Shown here: positions 16,662 through 24,649 of the stretch, one piece after another
How positions within the stretch are numbered: position 1 is the stretch's first letter
How the letters are laid out: the number at the start of each line of letters is the position of its first letter
Origin: an uncultured Eubacterium sp.
Lineage (GTDB): Bacteria; Bacillota; Clostridia; Lachnospirales; Lachnospiraceae
DNA length: 30,291 nucleotides
Assembly: GCA_934358495.1 (NCBI GenBank)
Contig: CAKRKO010000025.1
Location: forward strand, 1 to 30,291
Direction: 5' to 3'
Position numbers and translations under genes: made by a program
Notes under the pieces: generated by a model
What the model was told of the DNA's origin: nothing
The model's input: the letters and a program-made list of their open reading frames with translations, nothing else
The model's database searches: none

Positions 16662-18512
16662 ATGAAAAAGAAAAAAGGGAATAAGTTACTTGCTGTACTT
16701 TTGGTAATGGCGACAGTTATATCACTTCTGGCAGGCTGTGGCGGAAAAAGTGCAGAAAAAGAAGATGCAGAAACAATTACCGTGTATTTATGGAGTACAA
16801 ACCTGTATGAAAAATATGCATCATATGTCCAGGAACAGCTTCCAGATATCAACATTGAATTTGTAGTAGGCAATAATGATCTGGATTTTTACAGGTTTCT
16901 TAAGGAAAATGGTGGATTGCCGGATATTATAACCTGCTGTCGTTTTTCACTGCATGATGCAGGTCCGCTCAAAGACAGTCTGATGGATCTTTCCACAACC
17001 AATGTGGCAGGCGCAGTTTATGATAGCTATCTCAAAAATTTTATGAATGAAGATGGAAGTGTAAACTGGCTTCCGGTGTGTGCAGATGCACATGGATTTG
17101 TAGTGAACAAAGACCTTTTTGAAGAATATGATATTCCGCTGCCAAACGATTACGAAAGCTTTGTTTCTGCCTGCCAGGCATTTGATAAAGCAGGAATCCG
17201 TGGATTTACGGCAGACTATTTTTATGATTATACCTGCATGGAAACACTGCAGGGGCTGTCAGCATCAGAATTGTCTTCCATAGACGGACGTAAGTGGCGT
17301 ACTACTTACAGTGATCCGGATAATACAAGCAATGAAGGTCTGGACAGTACCGTCTGGCCGGAAGTTTTTGAACGTATGGATCAGTTTATCAAGGATACGG
17401 ATCTGAGTCAGGATGATCTGGATATGAATTATGATGATATCGTTGAGATGTATCAAAGTGGCAGGCTTGCCATGTACTTTGGCAGCTCTTTCGCTGTAAA
17501 AATGTTTCAGGATGAGGGAATTAATACAACATTTCTCCCATTCTTTCAGGAGAATGGCGAAAAGTGGCTGATGACTACGCCATATTTCCAGGTGGCTTTA
17601 AATCAGGATCTGACGCAGGATGAGACACGCCGGAAGAACGCAATGAAAGTACTGAGTACAATGCTTTCCGAGGATGCACAGAACCGGATCATCAGTGATG
17701 GACAGGATCTGTTAAGCTACAGTCAGGATGTGGATCTGCATCTTACGGAATATATGAAAGATGTGAAACCTGTGGTCGAAGAAAACCATATGTATATCCG
17801 CATTGCATCAAATGATTTTTTCTCTGTTTCCAAGGATGTGGTTTCTAAGATGATCTCAGGAGAATACGATGCAGAGCAGGCTTATCAGTCATTTAATGCT
17901 CAACTTATGGAAGAGAAGTCCGCTTCTGAAAATATCGTTCTGGATTCACCAAAAACCTATTCCAACCGCTTTCATAGCAGCGGAGGAAATGAGGCATATT
18001 CAGTTATGGCAAATACTTTGCGAGGGATTTACGGGACGGATGTGCTGATCGCAACAGGAAACAGCTTTACAGGAAATGTGCTGAAAGCCGGTTATACAGA
18101 AAAAATGGCAGGTGATATGATTATGCCAAACGGTCTTTCCGTTTACAGCAGCAAGATGAGCGGAGCCAAACTGAAAGAAACTGTCAGAAATTTTGTAGAA
18201 GGCTATCCGGGGGGCTTTCTTCCGTTTAACCGTGGTTCTCTGCCTGTGTTCAGTGGGATTTCTGTGGAACTTGAGGAAAAGGATGATGGTTATACAGTGA
18301 GCAAAGTAACAAAGGATGGAAAAATAGTTCAGGATAATGATACTTTTACGGTAACCTGTCTTGCAATTCCAAAACACATGGAGGCGTATCCGGCAGATGA
18401 AAACATTGTATTTGATGGTGGGGATACTTTTGTGAAAGATACCTGGACAGCATATGTTTTAGATGGCAATGCTATTCTGGCAGAGCCTGAAGAATACATT
18501 AATGTGAGATAA
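16662..18512 (+). CDS. Lipoprotein: family-1 solute-binding protein fused to a 5'-nucleotidase C-terminal domain, paralog 2
   Basis: A 616-residue lipoprotein with LAGC and C26. Residues about 38-400 are a family-1-type binding domain (TVYLWSTNLYEKY at its start). Residues about 440-600 match the 5'-nucleotidase C-terminal domain more clearly than the first paralog: TDVLIATGNSFTGNV, SKMSGAKLKETVRNFVEG, the aromatic-pocket segment LPVFSGISVEL, and VQDNDTFTVTC. There is again no phosphatase domain and no permease gene. It precedes hybrid kinase 3 by 47 bases, repeating the binder-then-kinase layout seen at 8081-12102. GGGAG upstream supports the start. The two paralogs are diverged (different lengths and poor motif identity), so they likely bind different ligands. 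Sensing of a sugar- or nucleoside-like molecule for kinase 3 is inference. Confidence 0.8.
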   Translation: MKKKKGNKLLAVLLVMATVISLLAGCGGKSAEKEDAETITVYLWSTNLYEKYASYVQEQLPDINIEFVVGNNDLDFYRFLKENGGLPDIITCCRFSLHDAGPLKDSLMDLSTTNVAGAVYDSYLKNFMNEDGSVNWLPVCADAHGFVVNKDLFEEYDIPLPNDYESFVSACQAFDKAGIRGFTADYFYDYTCMETLQGLSASELSSIDGRKWRTTYSDPDNTSNEGLDSTVWPEVFERMDQFIKDTDLSQDDLDMNYDDIVEMYQSGRLAMYFGSSFAVKMFQDEGINTTFLPFFQENGEKWLMTTPYFQVALNQDLTQDETRRKNAMKVLSTMLSEDAQNRIISDGQDLLSYSQDVDLHLTEYMKDVKPVVEENHMYIRIASNDFFSVSKDVVSKMISGEYDAEQAYQSFNAQLMEEKSASENIVLDSPKTYSNRFHSSGGNEAYSVMANTLRGIYGTDVLIATGNSFTGNVLKAGYTEKMAGDMIMPNGLSVYSSKMSGAKLKETVRNFVEGYPGGFLPFNRGSLPVFSGISVELEEKDDGYTVSKVTKDGKIVQDNDTFTVTCLAIPKHMEAYPADENIVFDGGDTFVKDTWTAYVLDGNAILAEPEEYINVR

Positions 18513-18559
18513 GAGAAATGAATAGTAAAAATCATAATATAAAAAGGAAGAAACACGTC

Positions 18560-21472
18560 ATGAAAAAGAGGTTAAGGATAGCTTTTTTTGCTGCTCTCTT
18601 TATAGGAATCGCCATGACTGTTTTTCAATATTTCAAGTTTGTGTCAAAGACTGTCTATGAGGAAAGTGTTTCTCATCTGACAGAGGTCTTTCACCAATCG
18701 GATAATATGTTGCGGGAACTGACAATTAAAAATCTGACGTATCTTCATATGTGGGGGGAGAATCTGCAGAACACATCCGATGAAGATGAAATCCGTGATT
18801 ATATAAAAAAAGCACAGGAAGATGCCGGTTTTTTAGAATTCTATTTTTTGTCAGCTGACGGGGACTATAAGACAGTAACAGGTGAAACGGGCTACCTTGG
18901 ATTACAGGAAAATACGGAAGAGGAGATCCATCAGGGAAATGATGTCATAACGAATGCAGCAGTTCCAGGAAAATCACAGCTGCTTGTTTTTGCTACTCCG
19001 AAGGCTCATGGAACCTATCAGGGTTTCGAATACGATGCGATTGCGATTGCCTATGAAAACGCTGATATCATAGATGTACTGGATATTTCTGTTTTCGATG
19101 GAAATGCTCAGAGTTTTGTTGTTTATCCGGATGGCCGTGTTGTGGTTGATCATTCTTCAGAGTCGTGGGGAACTGTGTACAATTTTTTTGGTGTTCTGAG
19201 AGAGCATTCTGATATGTCTGAAAAAGAGATCAATGAACTTTCAGAGAAATTTAAAGCAGGACTTACCGATGCGATGCTGGTAAATCTGGATGGAAAAAAT
19301 TATTATCTGGTCTATGAAAAATCAGATATTCAGGACTGGATATTTCTGGGACTTGTAAAGGCGGATATCGTCAATGCCAGTATGAACAGTCTGCAGCTTA
19401 GTACGATGCTCCTTGTTGCTGCGGTCGAACTCTGCATTGCAGCAGTTTTTATCAGTCTTATTCTTCAAAAAAACAGGAGCAAGCTCAAGAAAAAAGATAC
19501 AGAGATCCTGTACAGGGACGAGCTGTTTCAAAAGCTGTCAATGAATGTGGACGACATTTTTCTGATGCTGGATGCACAGACATATCAGGCAGATTACATC
19601 AGTCCGAATGTGGAAAAACTACTGGGCATTACAGAAGAACAGATCCGGAAGGATATTCATGTGCTGGGAAAACTACATCCTGAAGATTCTAAAGATCCGC
19701 AGAAAAATTACCTGAAAGAAATTTCGGTTCATGAACAGCAGGACTGGGATTTTGAATATATTCATCAGGAAACCGGAGAACGACGATGGTTTCATATCGT
19801 GGCAATGGGCAGTGAAGTGAACCGGATAAAGAAATACATTCTGGTTATGTCGGACCGTACCTCTGACAGGAAAATGAATCAGGCACTTTCTGAGGCAGTT
19901 CGTGCTGCAGAGACTGCAAACAGGGCAAAGAGTACCTTCCTCTCCAACATGTCTCATGACATCCGTACACCGATGAATGCAATCATTGGTTTTACGACAC
20001 TGGCGGTAAGTAATATTGATGATCAGAAAAGAGTGCGGGATTATCTGGGCAAGATTCTTTCTTCCAGTAACCATCTGCTCTCACTGATCAATGACATACT
20101 GGATATGAGTCGTATTGAGAGTGGAAAAATCCATCTGGAAGAAACAGAAGTCAGTCTGTCAGATGTGCTTCATGATCTGAAAACGATTATCAGCGGACAG
20201 ATCCATGCAAAGCAGCAGGAACTTTATATGGATGCCATGGATGTGACGAATGAGAATGTTTATTGTGACAGGACGCGGCTGAACCAGGTGCTTTTGAATC
20301 TTTTGTCCAATGCAGTTAAGTTTACACCGGTAGGCGGAACCGTTTCTGTCCGGCTGAAACAGTATCCGGGGAAAGTAACAGGCAGCGAACTATACGAAAT
20401 CCGGGTAAAGGATAACGGAATCGGCATGAGTCAGGAATTTGTACAGAAGATTTTTTCTCCTTTCGAGAGGGAACGAAGCTCTACTGTCAGCAGGACTCAG
20501 GGAACAGGGCTTGGTATGGCAATCACCAAAAACATCGTGAATATGATGGATGGAACGATTGAAGTTCAGACAGAACAGGGCAAAGGCACCGAATTTATTG
20601 TCCGTCTGCCATTTCGGATCCAGCCTGAGCATCATCGTACAGAGAAGATTGCAGAGCTGGAAGGCCTTAAGGCATTGGTTGTAGACGATGATTTTAATAC
20701 CTGTGACAGTGTGACTAAGATGCTTATAAAGGTTGGAATGCGTTCTGAATGGACACTTTTCGGTAAAGAAGCTGTTCTCCGTGCACGGCAGTCTCTGGAA
20801 CTGGGGGATGCATTCCATGCATATATCATCGACTGGCGTCTGCCGGATATGAATGGTATTGAAGTCACCCGACAGATCCGAAGTCTGGGTGATGATACGC
20901 CGATCATTATACTGACTGCTTATGACTGGTCAGATATTGAAGAAGAAGCAAGAGCCGCAGGGGTAACTGCATTCTGCTCAAAACCTATGTTTATGTCAGA
21001 TATCAGAGAGACACTGATGACTGCGATCGGCCAGAAGCAGAGCGAGGCAGAGGATTTGATTCTTCCGCAAGCAGCTTCGAATTTCAAAGGCAGATGCATA
21101 CTGCTTGTGGAAGATAACGAATTAAATAGTGAAATTGCGGTAGAAATACTGAATGAATATGGATTCCTGGTTGATACTGCAGAAAATGGAGCAGAGGCAG
21201 TGGACAAAGTTAAAAATTCAACGCCGGGGGATTATGATCTGGTGCTGATGGATGTGCAGATGCCGATAATGAACGGATATGAGGCCACGAAGCAGATCCG
21301 TGCCCTTACTGATCCAAAATTGGCGGGAATCACGATCCTTGCTATGACTGCCAATGCTTTTGACGAAGACAGAAAGAAAGCACTCGAATGCGGGATGGAT
21401 GGATTTTTATCCAAACCAATCGTTATAGAGGACCTGCTTTGTATATTACAAAACAATCTGACGGATCAGTAA
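18560..21472 (+). CDS. Membrane hybrid histidine kinase with PAS and two receivers, copy 3
   Basis: A 970-residue kinase. TM1 is at about 7-26 and TM2 at 283-302, enclosing a Cache-like sensor (VVYPDGRVVVDHSSE). A PAS domain (about 320-430, with ADYISPNVEKLLGI and a PAS-fold ending WFHIVAMGSE) precedes the phospho-acceptor H466 in NMSHDIRTPMNA, the ATP-binding domain (LLNLLSNAVKF, DNGIGMS, GTGLGMAI), and two receivers: D758 (IIDWRLPD) and D898 (LMDVQMP). The first receiver diverges from the second but keeps its acidic pair, threonine and lysine. The start at 18560 has AAGGAAG at 18544-18550; an in-frame ATG at 18518 with a weaker site would add 14 basic residues and is possible. It is probably paired with the preceding binding lipoprotein. 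Confidence 0.9.
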   Translation: MKKRLRIAFFAALFIGIAMTVFQYFKFVSKTVYEESVSHLTEVFHQSDNMLRELTIKNLTYLHMWGENLQNTSDEDEIRDYIKKAQEDAGFLEFYFLSADGDYKTVTGETGYLGLQENTEEEIHQGNDVITNAAVPGKSQLLVFATPKAHGTYQGFEYDAIAIAYENADIIDVLDISVFDGNAQSFVVYPDGRVVVDHSSESWGTVYNFFGVLREHSDMSEKEINELSEKFKAGLTDAMLVNLDGKNYYLVYEKSDIQDWIFLGLVKADIVNASMNSLQLSTMLLVAAVELCIAAVFISLILQKNRSKLKKKDTEILYRDELFQKLSMNVDDIFLMLDAQTYQADYISPNVEKLLGITEEQIRKDIHVLGKLHPEDSKDPQKNYLKEISVHEQQDWDFEYIHQETGERRWFHIVAMGSEVNRIKKYILVMSDRTSDRKMNQALSEAVRAAETANRAKSTFLSNMSHDIRTPMNAIIGFTTLAVSNIDDQKRVRDYLGKILSSSNHLLSLINDILDMSRIESGKIHLEETEVSLSDVLHDLKTIISGQIHAKQQELYMDAMDVTNENVYCDRTRLNQVLLNLLSNAVKFTPVGGTVSVRLKQYPGKVTGSELYEIRVKDNGIGMSQEFVQKIFSPFERERSSTVSRTQGTGLGMAITKNIVNMMDGTIEVQTEQGKGTEFIVRLPFRIQPEHHRTEKIAELEGLKALVVDDDFNTCDSVTKMLIKVGMRSEWTLFGKEAVLRARQSLELGDAFHAYIIDWRLPDMNGIEVTRQIRSLGDDTPIIILTAYDWSDIEEEARAAGVTAFCSKPMFMSDIRETLMTAIGQKQSEAEDLILPQAASNFKGRCILLVEDNELNSEIAVEILNEYGFLVDTAENGAEAVDKVKNSTPGDYDLVLMDVQMPIMNGYEATKQIRALTDPKLAGITILAMTANAFDEDRKKALECGMDGFLSKPIVIEDLLCILQNNLTDQ

Positions 21473-21553
21473 TTACAAAACGGCTAAGACTTGCCATTTT
21501 AGGCCAGATACCAGAAAACTTATAAAAGCCGCACGGATAAAGGAAATAAAAAA

Positions 21554-24409
21554 ATGGATAAAAGTAGAAAAAAATCAGCGATACTATGTGCCTGTATATT
21601 TATGGTTTTGGGAATATGGATGATACTGTCAGTACCCTGCCTGGCTGCTGAAACGAATAACGATGAAAAGCAACCACAGATTATCCGTGTCGGTTCATTT
21701 GAGGATACCTTTGCTTATGTCGATCAAAATGGTGTCAGGCGCGGATATGGATACGAACTCATGCAGGCTCTGGCTGGTTATACCGGATGGAAATTTGAGT
21801 ATGTGAAATGTGACTGGTCTGACTGTTTTGATAAGCTGGAAAATGGTGAGATTGATATCATGGGTGATATATCTTACACTGATGAACGTGCACAGAAGAT
21901 GCTTTTTTCGGATGAACCGATGGGGGAAGAAAAATATATCCTTTACGCCGATCTGTTACATACGGATATTGAAATGTCTGATTTCAAGTCCCTGGATGGG
22001 AAACGTGTAGGTGTGCTCATGGGTACAGAACCGGAAATCATGCTGACAGAATGGGAAAATAAGAATGGCATCCATACGGAGCATGTAAATGTCTGCAATA
22101 ATGCTGATGTCGAAAAGAAATTAGCAAATCATGAGATTGACTGTTTTGTATCGCTGGAGGAATCTATCTGGTCTGAACAGGGAATATCATCTGTTACTAC
22201 GATTGGCAAATCAGGTATATATTTTGTAATAAACAAAGAGCGCAGTGATATTAAGGCGGAACTGGACTATGCTATGCGTCAGTTGGAACAAGATAGTTCT
22301 TTTTTTAAGGCAGATCTGTATAAGAAGTATTTTACGCTTGATTATAGTCAGATCCTTACAGGCGAAGAAAAGTCATGGGTAAAAGAGCATGACAGCATTC
22401 GGATCGGGTTTTTGAATAATGATCCGGCGGTATTTTCTATGGACGGAGAGACTGGAAAACTTACAGGTACACTGCCGGAGTATATTTCCTATGCCAAAGA
22501 CTGCCTGGGAAATCAGACACTGGAATTTGATATACATGAATATGAGGATTACGGTGAAATGATTCATGCCTTACAGGATCATGAAATTGATATGATTTTT
22601 TATGCAGGCAGAAATCCCGATTTTGCAGAAAAAAATGGATATACACTTACAAACACAGCCTGGACCTACAGCCTGATGGCAGTAACTGATGAGAAAAATT
22701 TTGACGAGGATAAGGTGTATACGGTAGCTGTGCCAAAGGAAAAATATGCCTTGAAACAGCATATTGCATTCTATTATCCTCAATGGAAGATTGTAGATTA
22801 TGATTCACTTGCAGATGCTGCAGATATGGTCATTCATGAAAAAGCAGATTGTTTCCTCATGGGAGCAAGCCAGGCGATGATATATGATAACAGTAAAAAT
22901 TTCAAGAGTGTTCCACTTACAAATACAATGGAAGCATGCTTTGCAGTAAGAGGTGGAGAGGCAATACTTTTGTCGATATTAAATAAAACCTTAAAGGCCA
23001 TGCCGTCTGATATGCTTACAAGTGCACTTGCTATCTATGACAGTACCGCAGATAAGGTCACATTTTCTGATTTTGTAAAAGATAATCTGCTTGTTTTTTT
23101 CGCCACGGTAGGATTTTTTGCACTCAGTATCATTGGTATTATCCTCGTGCTTTTACGGAAGGCAAGAAAAGCAGAAGCTGCTGCAAAGCTTGCAGCAAAT
23201 GATACACAAAAACTCAATGACAAACTGGAAATCGCTCTGAAAAAAGCAGAGAACGCCAACCTTGCAAAGACCAGTTTCCTTAACAATATGTCACATGACA
23301 TCCGTACTCCTATGAATGTGATTCTGGGCTATACACAGCTTATGGAGGATGAACTAAAAGGAAAAGGGCTGCCAGAAACGCTAGATCATTTGGAAAAACT
23401 GAAGCAGTCTGGCAATCTTCTTCTGTCAATTATAAATAATGTACTTGATATGGCTCGGATTGAGAGTGGAGAGATGGAAATTGATGAGAATTATGGCTGT
23501 ATAGAAGATGTGCAGAAATCTTTGTTTGCAGTTTTTGATGAGAAAGCAAAGACAAAGAATATTGCACTTCATTACATGATGAATGTAGAACACGAACACA
23601 TACTGACAGATATTACCAAGATAAAAGAAATATTGGTCAATATCCTGAGCAATGCCATAAAATATACTCCATCCGGTGGTTCTGTTATGTTAAGCATAGA
23701 TGAATTAGCATGCGATGAGCCTGGCTACATGATAGCAAGGACCAGAGTGAGCGATACCGGAATTGGTATGAGCAAGGATTATCTGACAAAGATTTTTGAC
23801 GCATTCACCCGAGAGCGGAATACGACAAAGAGCAAAATCGCAGGAAGCGGACTTGGAATGTCAATTGTAAAGAAGTATGTTGATCTGCTAGGTGGAACAA
23901 TCGATGTAGAGAGTGAGCCTGGCAGGGGCAGCACTGTTACAGTTACATTAAAACACAGGATAGCGGATGAAAGCTATTATGTAAAAAAACATGCTGAAAA
24001 CCCTGCAACAGACATTGAAATCCTTGAAGGCAAGAAGATTCTTCTGGCAGAGGACAATGATCTGAATGCAGAGATTGCAGAAGTACTTCTTGAGCGTGTC
24101 GGCCTGCAAACAGAACGTGTGGAGGATGGCATTCAGTGTGTGAACAGGATAATGGAAATGCCGGCTGGCACATATGATATGATCCTCATGGATATTCAGA
24201 TGCCAAAAATGGACGGTTATAAAGCAACGCAGGAAATCAGACGTCTGCCAGATAAGAATAAGGCATGCATACCAATCATTGCAATGACGGCAAATGCATT
24301 TGAAGAAGACAAGCGAGATGCTATTGCAGCTGGAATGAATGGTCATATAACAAAACCGATTGATATTGAGAAACTGCAAGCATCCATTCTTTCTGTATTG
24401 AATGGATAA
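21554..24409 (+). CDS. BvgS/EvgS-like hybrid histidine kinase with two family-3 binding domains
   Basis: A 951-residue kinase. After a signal/TM segment (10-31) come two Venus-flytrap family-3 binding domains: the first (about 42-270) is canonical (GYGYELMQALAGYTGWKFEYV, TDERAQKMLFS), the second (about 275-505) is more degenerate. A TM helix at 512-534 leads to H581 in NMSHDIRTPMNV, the ATP-binding domain (ILSNAIKYT, DTGIGMS, GSGLGMSI) and a receiver with D880 in LMDIQMP. This layout matches BvgS/EvgS-type kinases (established family), but the PAS and HPt domains of those proteins are missing. Here the sensor is covalently joined, whereas kinases 1-3 have separate binding lipoproteins. AAAGGA about 10 bases upstream supports the start. 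Confidence 0.91.
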   Translation: MDKSRKKSAILCACIFMVLGIWMILSVPCLAAETNNDEKQPQIIRVGSFEDTFAYVDQNGVRRGYGYELMQALAGYTGWKFEYVKCDWSDCFDKLENGEIDIMGDISYTDERAQKMLFSDEPMGEEKYILYADLLHTDIEMSDFKSLDGKRVGVLMGTEPEIMLTEWENKNGIHTEHVNVCNNADVEKKLANHEIDCFVSLEESIWSEQGISSVTTIGKSGIYFVINKERSDIKAELDYAMRQLEQDSSFFKADLYKKYFTLDYSQILTGEEKSWVKEHDSIRIGFLNNDPAVFSMDGETGKLTGTLPEYISYAKDCLGNQTLEFDIHEYEDYGEMIHALQDHEIDMIFYAGRNPDFAEKNGYTLTNTAWTYSLMAVTDEKNFDEDKVYTVAVPKEKYALKQHIAFYYPQWKIVDYDSLADAADMVIHEKADCFLMGASQAMIYDNSKNFKSVPLTNTMEACFAVRGGEAILLSILNKTLKAMPSDMLTSALAIYDSTADKVTFSDFVKDNLLVFFATVGFFALSIIGIILVLLRKARKAEAAAKLAANDTQKLNDKLEIALKKAENANLAKTSFLNNMSHDIRTPMNVILGYTQLMEDELKGKGLPETLDHLEKLKQSGNLLLSIINNVLDMARIESGEMEIDENYGCIEDVQKSLFAVFDEKAKTKNIALHYMMNVEHEHILTDITKIKEILVNILSNAIKYTPSGGSVMLSIDELACDEPGYMIARTRVSDTGIGMSKDYLTKIFDAFTRERNTTKSKIAGSGLGMSIVKKYVDLLGGTIDVESEPGRGSTVTVTLKHRIADESYYVKKHAENPATDIEILEGKKILLAEDNDLNAEIAEVLLERVGLQTERVEDGIQCVNRIMEMPAGTYDMILMDIQMPKMDGYKATQEIRRLPDKNKACIPIIAMTANAFEEDKRDAIAAGMNGHITKPIDIEKLQASILSVLNG

Positions 24410-24441
24410 TAAGAGACAATGAATGAACAGAAAGATAGAAA

Positions 24442-24630
24442 ATGGACAGGAAAACAACTCAGGCAATAGAGGAAGAAACTAAAACCGTGAGAGTTGGCTA
24501 TTTCCCATATGCCAATTTTCAGGAAGGCGGTTCTGGGGAACACAAGCAGGGAGCAGGATATGAGTATCTTCAGAAGATATATCAGGATATCTGGGATATC
24601 GGTTCATCCAGGCCATTTTTTACAGAATAA
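24442..24630 (+). pseudogene. Remnant of a family-3 binding domain (BvgS-like kinase N-terminus)
   Basis: The frame reads TVRVGYFPYANFQEG and GAGYEYLQKI, which is the start of a family-3 binding domain as in Lachnospiraceae kinases and parallels IIRVGSFEDTFAY and GYGYELMQAL of the preceding gene. After LQKI the frame diverges. Dropping two bases in the ATATAT stretch near 24576-24581 would give SGYLGYRF, close to the expected YTGWKYEYV block. The signal peptide before it and the remainder after it are gone. It has no good ribosome-binding site. I read it as debris of a deleted or domain-swapped kinase gene; the alternative is a real 62-residue peptide, which seems unlikely. Confidence 0.6.
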
Positions 24631-24649
24631 AACAAGAAGGGGGAGGACC

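Noticed and set aside
24494..24649. Longer N-terminus for the GGDEF kinase
   Set aside because: It lacks a ribosome-binding site and reads the pseudogene remnant in another frame, while GGGGGAGG marks the start at 24650.
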